From Chryseobacterium oranimense (lineage in GTDB: Bacteria; Bacteroidota; Bacteroidia; Flavobacteriales; Weeksellaceae): a DNA stretch of 64,000 nt. The stretch is from assembly GCF_900129755.1 (NCBI RefSeq), contig NZ_FQWT01000003.1, forward strand, positions 186,001-250,000. The letters run 5' to 3'. Position 1 is the stretch's first letter. Every line of letters starts with the position of its first letter. A program made the translations under genes and the position numbers. Positions 1-8,487 of the stretch are shown piece by piece. A model generated the notes under the pieces. That model did not search any database, had not been told where the DNA came from, and saw only the letters and a list, made by a program, of their open reading frames with translations.

Positions 1-381
1 ATTGCCGATTTCAAGGAGAATCCAAAAGAAGTCCGCCATGAAATAGTCATCGTTCCGCCGGCACTTTTAGACAGCAATATCATCAGGAAAATTCCGGATG
101 CAGCGACAGCAATCTGCTCCGGCTGGATGCAGGTACGCGGGGCAAGAAGATGGCGGAGTGCTGATGCAGGATTTGCGATGAGCGATCATGCCGACTGGAA
201 AGGCCTGCTGCAGGCTATAAAGGCTACAGAAGCTGAAATGGTACACGTTACCCATGGTCAGACTGAGATTTTTTCTAAATATTTGAATGAAATTGGTATT
301 AAAGCAGATGTGGTGCAGACTCAGTTCGGGGAAGACGAGGAAGAAGCTGAAAAAGAAATTATTGAAAATCCTGAGCCATGA
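1..381 (+). CDS. Ligase-associated DNA exonuclease, 3' part (MBL fold)
   Basis: The reading frame is open from base 1 and ends with TGA at 379-381, so the 5' part lies outside the window. About 126 C-terminal residues are visible. They contain the SGWMQVRG segment and a FAMSDHADW motif, both typical of the metallo-beta-lactamase/beta-CASP nucleases found next to bacterial ATP-dependent ligases. HADW carries a metal-ligand histidine. The tail is acidic (EDEEEAEKE). The stop overlaps the ligase start (ATGA), so the two genes are translationally coupled. The role is probably end processing in repair, inferred from family and context. Confidence 0.85.
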   Translation: MADFKENPKEVRHEIVIVPPALLDSNIIRKIPDAATAICSGWMQVRGARRWRSADAGFAMSDHADWKGLLQAIKATEAEMVHVTHGQTEIFSKYLNEIGIKADVVQTQFGEDEEEAEKEIIENPEP

Positions 382-1958
382 AACATTTTGCTGATTTGAT
401 CAATGCTTTGGAAACCACCAATAAAACCAATGCTAAAATAGATGCCATTATTGATTATCTGGAACGCGCCCCGGATGAAGATAAAGTTTGGTTTATTGCC
501 CTGTTTACAGGAAAAAGACCTAAAAGGAATGTGAATACCAATTACATGAAAGAATGGGCGCTGGAAATCGCGCAGCTGCCCTTCTGGCTGTTTCAGGAGA
601 GTTATTCTTCGGTAGGAGATCTCGGGGAAACCATTTCGTTGATCCTTCCGCCTCCTTCAGAAAAAATTGACCGTACCCTTTCCCAATGGATGATGGATAT
701 TGTTAATTTAAAAGACAAATCGGAAACCGAAAAAAAAGAATTTGTCCTGAAATCCTGGAACGGCCTGGACTACACTGAACGTCTTTTATTTAATAAATTA
801 CTGGGAGGAAGTTTCCGCATAGGCGTATCCGATAAAACACTCATCAACGCACTGACCAGATTTTCATCCCAGGAATCCAGCACGCTGATGCACAGCCTGA
901 TGGGAAAATGGATGCCCGGCGAAGTAACATTTCAGGAACTGATTTCGGCAGAAAACGTTAATCCCGATAATTCGAAGCCTTATCCTTTCTGCCTGGCTTA
1001 TCCGCTGGAAAAAGAACTCGAAGAACTGGGAAATCCCGAAGACTGGCAGACGGAATACAAATGGGACGGAATCCGTGGACAGATTATCCGGAGAAACGAT
1101 GAAGTCTTTATATGGTCAAGGGGTGAAGAACTCATCACAGACCAGTTTCCGGAAATAAAAGAGACCGTGCAGGCCATGAAAGGAAACTTTGTCTTAGATG
1201 GAGAAATACTTGCGGTAAAGGATTCTAATGTTTTAAATTTTAATGAATTACAAAAAAGATTAAACAGGAAAACTTTAACCAAAAAAATGCTGGCAGATAT
1301 TCCGATTGAAGTTTTTGTTTATGACTTACTGGAACTTGAAGGAACAGATCTCCGTGAAAAATCAATGGCAGCCAGACGGGCCATGCTTGAAGAATTACTG
1401 CTGAATGAAGCTCCTCAAAACATTAAGCTTTCTCAGGTTATTAATTTTGAAAAATGGGATGACCTCAATACAATAAGAGAAGCATCAAGAGACATTAACA
1501 GCGAAGGCTTAATGCTGAAACAGAAAAACTCCATCTACCACTCCGGCAGGAAAAAAGGCGACTGGTGGAAGTGGAAAGTAAATCCTTTGACGATTGATGC
1601 TGTTTTAATTTATGCGCAGAAAGGAAGCGGAAGAAGAAGTGCCTATTATACAGACTATACATTCGCCGTAAAAAATGGTGATAGTCTTGTTACCATTGCA
1701 AAAGCCTATTCCGGACTTACCGATAAAGAAATCATGGAAGTCAGTAAGTTTGTCAATAAGAACGCCATTGAAAAGTTCGGACCTGTCCGTACGGTAAAAG
1801 CTGAGCTGGTCTTTGAAATAGCCTTTGAAGGCATAGGGTTCAGCAGCAGGCATAAAAGTGGCGTTGCCTTAAGGTTTCCAAGAATTGTAAGGTGGCGGAA
1901 AGATAAAACTGTAGCCGAAATAGATGATCTGGAAGAAATAAAAAAACTGATCCAATAA
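378..1958 (+). CDS. ATP-dependent DNA ligase
   Basis: A 526-residue ATP-dependent ligase. The N-terminal helical DNA-binding region covers about residues 1-200. The adenylation domain starts with motif I, EYKWDG, whose nucleophile is Lys228. It continues through DGEI (motif III) and SEGLMLK (motif IV) to WWKWK (motif V). An OB-fold with FSSRHKSG and RFPR follows at the C-terminus. It joins DNA nicks and is distinct from the essential NAD-dependent LigA. It overlaps the upstream exonuclease by 4 bases, and the helicase starts 1 base after its stop, so the three form one operon. Confidence 0.93.
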   Translation: MKHFADLINALETTNKTNAKIDAIIDYLERAPDEDKVWFIALFTGKRPKRNVNTNYMKEWALEIAQLPFWLFQESYSSVGDLGETISLILPPPSEKIDRTLSQWMMDIVNLKDKSETEKKEFVLKSWNGLDYTERLLFNKLLGGSFRIGVSDKTLINALTRFSSQESSTLMHSLMGKWMPGEVTFQELISAENVNPDNSKPYPFCLAYPLEKELEELGNPEDWQTEYKWDGIRGQIIRRNDEVFIWSRGEELITDQFPEIKETVQAMKGNFVLDGEILAVKDSNVLNFNELQKRLNRKTLTKKMLADIPIEVFVYDLLELEGTDLREKSMAARRAMLEELLLNEAPQNIKLSQVINFEKWDDLNTIREASRDINSEGLMLKQKNSIYHSGRKKGDWWKWKVNPLTIDAVLIYAQKGSGRRSAYYTDYTFAVKNGDSLVTIAKAYSGLTDKEIMEVSKFVNKNAIEKFGPVRTVKAELVFEIAFEGIGFSSRHKSGVALRFPRIVRWRKDKTVAEIDDLEEIKKLIQ

Positions 1959-1959
1959 T

Positions 1960-4407
1960 TTGAAAGCATTTGAAAATACAGACGGGTTTAAGGTCATTCA
2001 GCAATGGATGGCTGATAAAGGCATTTCCCCTTTTAAATTCCAGGTAGATACATGGCAGAAATTCGGGAACGGATACAGCGGGATGGTCATTGCACCAACC
2101 GGGTTTGGAAAAACATTTTCTGTTTTCCTGGCTTTGATTTCAGATTTCATGAATCATCCTGAAAACTACAAAAAAGGGCTGAAAATGATCTGGATCACTC
2201 CCCTGCGCTCTTTATCCAAAGACATTGCCAAAGCCATGCAGGAAGCTATGGATGAAATTGGCTTAGATTGGACGGTTGGTGTACGAAACGGGGATACAGA
2301 TCCGAAAGTCAGACAGCAGCAGGTCCGTAATATGCCGGAAATTCTGGTCGTTACTCCCGAAAGTCTGCATCTGCTCTTAGGACAGAAAAATCATGACCGC
2401 TTCTTTCAAAACCTGAAATGCATCGCAGTTGATGAATGGCATGAATTGCTGGGTTCAAAGCGTGGAGTTATGGTTGAGCTGGCTATTTCACAATTGAGAA
2501 AATACGTTCCGAAAATGAAAATTTGGGGCATCACAGCAACCATTGGAAACCTGGATGAGGCAATGGATGTCCTGATTCCCTACGACATTAAAAAAACAAA
2601 AATAACGGCTAAAGAACATAAAAAAATAGATATTCTTCCGGTTATTCCCGATGAGCTCGAAATACTTCCCTGGGCCGGGCATTTGGGTGCCAAATTAGCC
2701 GATAAAATAGTCCCTATCATCCTCGATTCCAAATCCACTATTGTTTTCACCAATACACGAAGCCAGAGTGAAATGTGGTACCAGCTCCTGTTGGATGCTT
2801 ATCCTGATTTTGCAGGCCAGATTGCCATTCATCACAGCTCTATTGATGCCCATCTCCGGATCTGGATCGAAGAAAATTTAAGTGCCGGAAAACTCAAAGC
2901 TGTTGTATCAACCTCCTCGTTAGATCTTGGAATCGATTTTAAACCTGTAGATACCGTTATTCAGATCGGATCGGCAAAAGGGGTCGCCAGATTTCTTCAG
3001 CGCGCAGGACGAAGCGGACACTCTCCTTTTGAGACCTCTAAAATTTATTGTGTCCCGACCCATTCTCTCGAGCTGATCGAAGTAGCAGCACTCAAGGAAG
3101 CTGTAAAACAGAAAGTGATAGAACCCCGGGAACCCCAGGTTTTATGCTTTGATGTATTGGTGCAGTTTCTGATGACTTTAGCTGTGGGAGACGGCTTTTA
3201 CCCTGAAGAAACATTTGAAAGGATTAAAAAAGTATTCGCTTTTCAGGAAATGACCGGTGAAGAATGGAAAAGTATCCTTGATTTCCTCACCATTGGCGGA
3301 AGTGTTTTAAAGAGCTATGAAGAATTTCATAAGATCGTCATTATGGAAGATGGTCTTTATAAAGTAACCTCCAGGAAAATCGCCATGCTTCACCGCATGA
3401 ATATGGGAGTTATTGTAAGCGATGCCATGCTGAAAGTAAAATTTATCTCCGGCGGCTATATCGGAATGGTAGAAGAATATTTTATTTCAAAATTGAAAAA
3501 AGAAGAAAAATTCATTCTGGCAGGAAGAACACTTGAAGTAGCGATGATCAAAGATATGACCGTGTATGTCCGGGCAGCAAAAGGAAAAGCAATGGCGCCA
3601 AGCTATCTGGGCGGACGACTTCCTTTAAGTTCAAATTTAGGACATTTTTTAAGAGAAAAACTTTCCCATGCCTTAAATCCTAAAGCTTCAGAAAAAGAAC
3701 TCAAATTTTTACATCCCTTATTAGCCAGCCAGGAAAAAAATTCCCATATCCCCAAAGATGATGAATTTCTTGTAGAGCTGATCAAAAACCGTGAAGGCTA
3801 TCATCTTTTCATGTATCCGTTTGAAGGACGCCTCGTACATGAAGTAATGGCTGCGCTGATTGCCTATCGTGTCTCAAAACTGGCTCCTATTTCCTTTTCC
3901 ATGGCGATGAACGACTATGGTTTCGAACTGTTCAGTGATAAGGAAATCCCCTTAAACGAAGAGAATCTGGATAAAATCCTGACCCGTGAAAACCTGATGA
4001 ATGATGTGATAGCCAGCATCAATTCCGCAGAAATGGCACGGAGGAAATTCCGGGATATTGCAGTAATCTCAGGAATGGTCATCCAGAATTATGCAGGAAA
4101 ACAGCGCTCCAATAAATCCCTTCAAAGCTCTGCAGGCCTTATTTTTAAAGTATTGGAAGATTATGATCCCAATCATTTCCTTGTAAGACAGGCGTATACC
4201 GAAGTTTTCAATATGCAGCTTCAGGAACAGCGTCTCGTGGAAGCATTCAGAAGAATAGAAAAATCAAAAATCATTTTAAAATATTCCCATACCTTTACAC
4301 CCCTGAGTTTTCCGATCAAGGTAGACAGCTTAAGGCAAACCCTTTCAAGTGAAAGCCTGGATACAAGAATCAGGAAAATGGTAGAACAGGCGAGGAAAAA
4401 CGGCTGA
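1960..4407 (+). CDS. Ligase-associated DEXH-box helicase (Lhr-like)
   Basis: An 815-residue superfamily 2 helicase. Walker A is APTGFGKT (Lys51) and Walker B is DEWH (158-161). The SAT-like motif is ITATIG. Helicase C-terminal motifs are STSSLDLGIDF and QRAGRSGH. A long Lhr-type C-terminal region follows. The start is TTG at 1960, one base after the ligase stop, and it gives the expected N-terminus MKAFENTDGF. This is the helicase of the ligase-associated repair cluster, predicted to translocate on DNA and unwind it in damage repair. Non-ATG initiation and tight spacing suggest translational coupling to the ligase. Confidence 0.92.
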   Translation: MKAFENTDGFKVIQQWMADKGISPFKFQVDTWQKFGNGYSGMVIAPTGFGKTFSVFLALISDFMNHPENYKKGLKMIWITPLRSLSKDIAKAMQEAMDEIGLDWTVGVRNGDTDPKVRQQQVRNMPEILVVTPESLHLLLGQKNHDRFFQNLKCIAVDEWHELLGSKRGVMVELAISQLRKYVPKMKIWGITATIGNLDEAMDVLIPYDIKKTKITAKEHKKIDILPVIPDELEILPWAGHLGAKLADKIVPIILDSKSTIVFTNTRSQSEMWYQLLLDAYPDFAGQIAIHHSSIDAHLRIWIEENLSAGKLKAVVSTSSLDLGIDFKPVDTVIQIGSAKGVARFLQRAGRSGHSPFETSKIYCVPTHSLELIEVAALKEAVKQKVIEPREPQVLCFDVLVQFLMTLAVGDGFYPEETFERIKKVFAFQEMTGEEWKSILDFLTIGGSVLKSYEEFHKIVIMEDGLYKVTSRKIAMLHRMNMGVIVSDAMLKVKFISGGYIGMVEEYFISKLKKEEKFILAGRTLEVAMIKDMTVYVRAAKGKAMAPSYLGGRLPLSSNLGHFLREKLSHALNPKASEKELKFLHPLLASQEKNSHIPKDDEFLVELIKNREGYHLFMYPFEGRLVHEVMAALIAYRVSKLAPISFSMAMNDYGFELFSDKEIPLNEENLDKILTRENLMNDVIASINSAEMARRKFRDIAVISGMVIQNYAGKQRSNKSLQSSAGLIFKVLEDYDPNHFLVRQAYTEVFNMQLQEQRLVEAFRRIEKSKIILKYSHTFTPLSFPIKVDSLRQTLSSESLDTRIRKMVEQARKNG

Positions 4408-4442
4408 GAAATTAATTTTCAGCTTTCAAACTCAAAGTATTT

Positions 4443-4510
4443 CCGTCCAACCTTTCTCGATCCCGTTCCACTTCCCTGAAGGGGTGGATTTTTGCAAAGC
4501 AAAAAGACGG
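4443..4510. repeat. Double-hairpin intergenic repeat-like element
   Basis: The gap between the helicase and pdeM holds two adjacent inverted repeats. CCACTTCCC faces GGGGTGG at 4468-4487, and TTTTTGCAAAGCAAAAA lies at 4489-4505. Both sit inside an outer CCGTC/GACGG pair (4443-4447 and 4506-4510). From memory it resembles a dispersed intergenic repeat of flavobacteria. That is recollection, not a search result. Confidence 0.45.
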
Positions 4511-4552
4511 AGTAGTTAAAACAGATAAAATAAAAAAGCTATACTAGAAAAA

Positions 4553-5197
4553 TTGAATATTGCCACTAAAAATATCACTCTTAACAGCGAAATTTTCACC
4601 TTAACCAATCAGCGGGCAGCTTTTTGGAAAAAAGAAAAGGCCTTGATTTTATCCGATCTTCATATTGGAAAAACCGCCCATTTCCGGAAAAACGGAATTG
4701 CACTGGCCAATCATATCATGAAAAGTGACCTGGAAAGGCTTTCGGTACTTATTGAATATTTTCAGCCGGAAAAATTTATTGTAGTTGGAGATCTGCTTCA
4801 TGCAGGGGATAATTCTGATGTGGATGAATTCTGCAGCTGGAGAAATCAGTATCCGGACCTCCAGTTCTGCCTTATTAAAGGGAATCATGACCGTTTATCA
4901 GCAGCATTGGAAAAAAAACTGTGCCTGAATTTTAAATCTGAATCTCTCACCATTGATGGTTTTACTTTTGTACATGATTTTGATAAAAACCTTACCGAAT
5001 TCCAGATCACAGGCCATATTCATCCCGGTGTTGTCCTGAATTCGGCGGTAAAAAGTATCAGACTGCCGTGTTTTGTTCAGACCAAAGATCAGCTGCTGCT
5101 TCCTGCCTTCAGTGAATTTACAGGTCTGGATACTAAAAATATTCCTAAAGGTGGAAAATTCTATGTTTTTACAGATTCCGAGATTCACGAAATATAA
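4553..5197 (+). CDS. pdeM: Ligase-associated DNA damage response endonuclease PdeM
   Basis: A 214-residue calcineurin-like metallophosphoesterase. The metal-binding motifs appear in order: SDLHIG, VVGDLLHAG, IKGNHD and GHIHPG. The best start is TTG at 4553, giving MNIATKN. The family partners the exonuclease, ligase and Lhr-like helicase encoded upstream, and probably acts as a nuclease or phosphatase in repair. The 145-base gap with a repeat element separates it from the helicase, so it may have its own transcript. A hairpin terminator starts at its stop codon. Confidence 0.87.
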   Translation: MNIATKNITLNSEIFTLTNQRAAFWKKEKALILSDLHIGKTAHFRKNGIALANHIMKSDLERLSVLIEYFQPEKFIVVGDLLHAGDNSDVDEFCSWRNQYPDLQFCLIKGNHDRLSAALEKKLCLNFKSESLTIDGFTFVHDFDKNLTEFQITGHIHPGVVLNSAVKSIRLPCFVQTKDQLLLPAFSEFTGLDTKNIPKGGKFYVFTDSEIHEI

Positions 5198-5212
5198 GCC
5201 GTATCGGCTTTT
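5196..5212 (+). terminator. Rho-independent terminator after pdeM
   Basis: AAGCCG, a TAT loop and CGGCTT, followed by TT, overlap the pdeM stop codon. Confidence 0.6.
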
Positions 5213-5229
5213 AAGTTTAAAATAAATAA

Positions 5230-5253
5230 GGACTGCCCGGTAAAAGGCAGCCC
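5230..5253 (-). terminator. Terminator of the MFS gene
   Basis: GGACTGCC (5230-5237) pairs with GGCAGCCC (5246-5253), with one mismatch. It lies just downstream of the minus-strand transporter and is followed on that strand by a T-rich stretch. Confidence 0.6.
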
Positions 5254-5280
5254 TTACAATATACCAAAGGTGAAAACTTT

Positions 5281-6495
5281 TTAATTTTTACTTAAACGGA
5301 TGCTGTATAAGGTAATCAGTACGGTCGCCAAAAGGAACAAAGCCCCGATCCACGGTGTACTAGCCAGTCCTAATGAAGATGTTACCACAATTCCGCCGGT
5401 ATAGGATCCTACAGCAATTCCTATATTGAACGCGGCAATGTTGATTCCTGACGCCACATCTTCAGTTCCCGGAAGCTCTTTTTCAGCAATCTGTACCACC
5501 AGAAGCTGAAGCCCCGGCACACTGGCAAAAGACAGGCCTCCCAAAAGGAATAAGGTAATAATGCTTAAAACCTGATCGCCGGCTGTGAAATAAAAGGCAA
5601 GCAATACCATTCCCTGTGCTGCAAACATCCACAGAAGTGCTTTTAGAGGATTTTTATTGGCTGTTTTTCCACCCAGAAGATTTCCTAAAGCAATGGCGAT
5701 TCCGTAAATAAGCAGAATAAATGTTACTGTAGATTCCCGGAATCCTGTGATCTGCTGTAAGATCGGTGACAGGTAGGTAAATACGACAAATGTTCCCCCA
5801 TACCCCATTGCTGTCATTAAAAATGCGAAAATCATACGTCTGTTTGCAAATACTTTGGGAAGACTTTTTAAAGAAGCGGTCTGATCACTTTTAAGATTTT
5901 TGGGAACCAAAAGCATACTGGCCAGCAATCCTATGATTCCAAGGATGGAAACACCGATAAAAGTAGCCCTCCAGCCAAAATGCTGCCCTATAAAAGTTCC
6001 CAGGGGAACTCCCGTTACAATGGCCAGGGTAAGCCCTGCAAACATAATGGAGATAGCCGTTGCCCTTTTCTCTTCAGAAACCAGCGATGCTGCAATAGTA
6101 GAACCAATGGAAAAGTAAACTCCATGTGCAAACCCGGTCAGGATTCTGGCCATGACCAGGGTAATAAATCCCGGAGCAACAGATGCCAGTCCGTTTCCTA
6201 TAACAAACAGGATCATGATTGAAATTAAAAGTGCTTTGCGGGGTATTTTTCCTGTCAGTGCCGTCAGTATCGGAGCTCCTATAGCAACCCCGATGGCATA
6301 AAGGCTTACCAGAAGTCCTGCTGATGGAATACTGATTCCCAGATCTCCGGCCACCGTAGGAAGAAGTCCTACGATCACAAATTCTGTAGTTCCTATTCCA
6401 AATGCGCTTATCGTTAATGCCCATAATGCTGCCGGAAGTCCTTTGCTCTTTACAACAGGATTTATATTCATCTGTATTTCTTTTTGATTATTCAT
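5281..6495 (-). CDS. MFS transporter (AraJ-like, DHA1 family)
   Basis: A 404-residue, strongly hydrophobic protein with about 12 predicted membrane segments. N-terminal signatures such as GTTEFVIVGLLP and a central soluble loop (LKSDQTASLKSLPKVF) match the arabinose-efflux/drug-export DHA1 branch of the major facilitator superfamily. It is an inner-membrane proton-coupled exporter, substrate unknown. It is divergent from a TetR regulator across 147 bases, a usual arrangement for regulator and exporter. Confidence 0.87.
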   Translation of the reverse strand: MNNQKEIQMNINPVVKSKGLPAALWALTISAFGIGTTEFVIVGLLPTVAGDLGISIPSAGLLVSLYAIGVAIGAPILTALTGKIPRKALLISIMILFVIGNGLASVAPGFITLVMARILTGFAHGVYFSIGSTIAASLVSEEKRATAISIMFAGLTLAIVTGVPLGTFIGQHFGWRATFIGVSILGIIGLLASMLLVPKNLKSDQTASLKSLPKVFANRRMIFAFLMTAMGYGGTFVVFTYLSPILQQITGFRESTVTFILLIYGIAIALGNLLGGKTANKNPLKALLWMFAAQGMVLLAFYFTAGDQVLSIITLFLLGGLSFASVPGLQLLVVQIAEKELPGTEDVASGINIAAFNIGIAVGSYTGGIVVTSSLGLASTPWIGALFLLATVLITLYSIRLSKN

Positions 6496-6642
6496 TACGT
6501 TGTAATTTTGTTGAATTGACTATGCAAAGTTCCGATGAATAATTGTATTATAAAAATTATTTAAATTCTAGCATATCATCAGAATAATAATAGTTATGTT
6601 TTTTAAAATTTCCGTTCCTTTGCAGTAAGCCAGCATATCCTA

Positions 6643-7233
6643 ATGAAAAAATCAGAAGCAACCCGATTGAATATTCTTCAGAAAGCCTTTGAACTCATCT
6701 ATGTAAAAGGGTATCAAACCACGAGCGTTGATGAGATCATTGCCACTACACAGGTAACCAAAGGAGCTTTTTACTACCATTTTAAAACAAAAGATGAAAT
6801 GGGACTGGCTATTATAAACGAACTTCTGATCAACAATTTCAAAAGCACTTTCATTGAACCCCTGAAAAATAGTGATCACCCTTTGGAAAGCATTTATCAG
6901 CTGATGTACGGAATTTTAATGGAAAACGATTTCCTAAAGGTTGAATACGGCTGCCCGGCTTCTAATTTCACCCAGGAAATGGCTCCCTGGAATATAGAAT
7001 TCACAAAAGCATTGAACAACCTTTCTGCGCAGTGGGAAAATGCAATCATCCAATGTATTGAAACCGGTAAGAAAAATGGGTCCATAAAAACAGATACTGA
7101 TGCAAAAGAAATTGCTGTTTTTGTGATATCCGGCTATTGGGGAGTAAGAAATCTGGGAAAACTGGAAAACTCAAAATCAGTGTATCTTATTTATTTGAAA
7201 GGACTTAAAGCTTATCTTAACTGCTTTCAATAA
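6643..7233 (+). CDS. TetR/AcrR family transcriptional regulator
   Basis: A 196-residue protein with an N-terminal TetR helix-turn-helix at about residues 8-54 (TSVDEIIA, then VTKGAFYYHFKTKDE). The all-helical ligand-binding C-terminal domain includes YGCPASNFTQEM, as in YxaF/LmrA-like repressors. It is divergent from the MFS exporter. A palindromic operator candidate lies 11 bases after its stop, before the next operon, so it may control either or both neighbours. Confidence 0.88.
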   Translation: MKKSEATRLNILQKAFELIYVKGYQTTSVDEIIATTQVTKGAFYYHFKTKDEMGLAIINELLINNFKSTFIEPLKNSDHPLESIYQLMYGILMENDFLKVEYGCPASNFTQEMAPWNIEFTKALNNLSAQWENAIIQCIETGKKNGSIKTDTDAKEIAVFVISGYWGVRNLGKLENSKSVYLIYLKGLKAYLNCFQ

Positions 7234-7244
7234 TTTTTTTACCA

Positions 7245-7270
7245 AAAAACATACTAATTAGTATGTTTTT
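7245..7270. promoter_or_regulatory. Perfect 26-bp palindrome, candidate TetR operator
   Basis: The core CATACTAATTAGTATG (7250-7265) is a perfect palindrome, extended by five A on the left and five T on the right. It sits where the -33 region of the 7303 operon should be, immediately upstream of a -7 box. The size and symmetry fit a TetR-family dimer site. It could also help terminate tetR transcription. Confidence 0.6.
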
Positions 7271-7274
7271 GTTA

Positions 7275-7282
7275 TATCTTTG
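7275..7282 (+). promoter_or_regulatory. -7 promoter box of the 7303 operon
   Basis: TATCTTTG matches the Bacteroidota TAnnTTTG -7 consensus and lies 20 bases before the start codon. The palindrome overlaps the expected -33 region. Confidence 0.5.
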
Positions 7283-7302
7283 GAATGTCCTAAAAAGTCA
7301 TC

Positions 7303-7761
7303 ATGTATCAGACGCTTACATTCCTGCATTCCCTCTTCCGTTGGATAGTTTTACTAAGTCTTATTTACTCCGTATGGATTGCTTTCAGAGGGTATTATCT
7401 TCATAAGATATTTTCAGGAAAGGATGATCTGGTCCGTCACTGGACAGCAACTATTGCCCATATCCAATTGGTTGTAGGAATTATTCTCTATTCAAAAAGT
7501 CCGGTTGTAAAGTACTTCTGGAAAAATTTCAATGAGGCTAAAGGCTCTTTGGATATTCTTTTTTTTGGTGTTATCCATATTGCTCTTATGCTCACTGCCA
7601 TTGTGCTCATCACTGTAGGCTCCGCTTTAGCAAAAAGAAAAGAAACGGATCGGGAAAAATTCAGAACAATGCTGATCTGGTATATCCTTGCTCTGGTGGT
7701 TATTTTTATAGCGATCCCATGGCCGTTCTCTCCTTTTGCCAACAGACCTTTTTTAAGATAA
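7303..7761 (+). CDS. Hypothetical four-helix membrane protein
   Basis: A 152-residue protein with about four hydrophobic helices: LHSLFRWIVLLSLIYSVWIA, a central IAHIQLVVGIILY, then VIHIALMLTAIVLITVG and LIWYILALVVIFIAIPW. Histidines in helices (LHSLFRW, IAHIQ, VIHIA) could bind a cofactor such as heme, but no defined cytochrome motif is visible. It is the first gene of a compact operon with a DUF3817-like protein and a rhodanese, behind a palindromic operator. Function is not known. Confidence 0.7.
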   Translation: MYQTLTFLHSLFRWIVLLSLIYSVWIAFRGYYLHKIFSGKDDLVRHWTATIAHIQLVVGIILYSKSPVVKYFWKNFNEAKGSLDILFFGVIHIALMLTAIVLITVGSALAKRKETDREKFRTMLIWYILALVVIFIAIPWPFSPFANRPFLR

Positions 7762-7763
7762 TT

Positions 7764-8066
7764 ATGATACATTTATTAAAAACAAAAACCGGACGCCTGA
7801 GAATTCTGGCCATTCTGGAAGGAATATCCCTGCTGATCCTTGTATTCATTGCTGTACCCATGAAATACTGGCTCGGAAATCCTTCTTTTGTGAAGCTAAT
7901 GGGGCCGGTCCATGGAAGCCTGTTCCTTCTTTTCCTGTTTAATACTTTAAGCGTTGGTGTCGAACAGCATTGGAAATTCCGCGAGACCACCTGGAAAGTG
8001 ATCCTGGCATGCTTTATTCCTTTCGGAACCTTTTACATTGACTATAAAATCCTGAGCAAGTTATGA
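7764..8066 (+). CDS. DUF3817-like integral membrane protein
   Basis: The ATG at 7764 lies 2 bases after the previous stop and gives a 100-residue protein (MIHLLKTKTGRLRILAILEG). It has three hydrophobic segments, with PMKYWLG and GPVHGSLFLLFL between them, which I recognise as the DUF3817 pattern. An earlier in-frame ATG at 7719 lies inside the upstream gene and is unlikely. The stop overlaps the rhodanese start (ATGA). The family's role is unknown. Confidence 0.78.
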   Translation: MIHLLKTKTGRLRILAILEGISLLILVFIAVPMKYWLGNPSFVKLMGPVHGSLFLLFLFNTLSVGVEQHWKFRETTWKVILACFIPFGTFYIDYKILSKL

Positions 8067-8419
8067 GAAATCTACTGATTTTTGGTGGAATTATTCTTAC
8101 GATCTATATCATTTACAGGGTCTACAGATACCAGACATTGGATGAAGGGCTTGATGCATTAATCCGAAAAGGAGCAATTATTCTGGACGTAAGAACAGAA
8201 AAAGAATTTAAAACGGGTCATATTGAAGGTTCTGTTAATATCTCTTTGGGAACTATCCGGGAAAGGTATACCGAACTTAGCCGGGATAGAACTTATATCA
8301 CGGTATGTTCTCATGGTTTACGGAGCGTAAAGGCTGAAAAGATCTTAAAGGAAAGAGGCTTTAAGCATGTGCACAATGGTGGTGCCTGGAGTGATCTTCA
8401 GGAAATCATTGATAAATAG
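8063..8419 (+). CDS. Rhodanese-like domain protein, membrane-anchored
   Basis: A 118-residue protein with one N-terminal membrane helix (about residues 3-20) and a single rhodanese domain. DVRTEKEFKTGHIEGSVNI is the classic CH2A region. The active loop is CSHGLR, with Cys82 as the persulfide-forming residue and Arg87. It probably transfers sulfane sulfur or senses redox state at the membrane. It overlaps the previous gene by 4 bases and closes the operon. Confidence 0.87.
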   Translation: MRNLLIFGGIILTIYIIYRVYRYQTLDEGLDALIRKGAIILDVRTEKEFKTGHIEGSVNISLGTIRERYTELSRDRTYITVCSHGLRSVKAEKILKERGFKHVHNGGAWSDLQEIIDK

Positions 8420-8427
8420 TTTTATAA

Positions 8428-8478
8428 AACCTCCCGCAGGTTTCAATTTTTTTTTCTCGGTAAATCTGCGGGAAGTTT
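8428..8478. terminator. Bidirectional terminator between convergent genes
   Basis: CCCGCAG (8433-8439) pairs with CTGCGGG (8466-8472), flanked by A- and T-rich stretches. It lies between the rhodanese gene and the nitrilase gene, whose 3' ends face each other. Confidence 0.5.
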
Positions 8479-8487
8479 CAAACTTTT

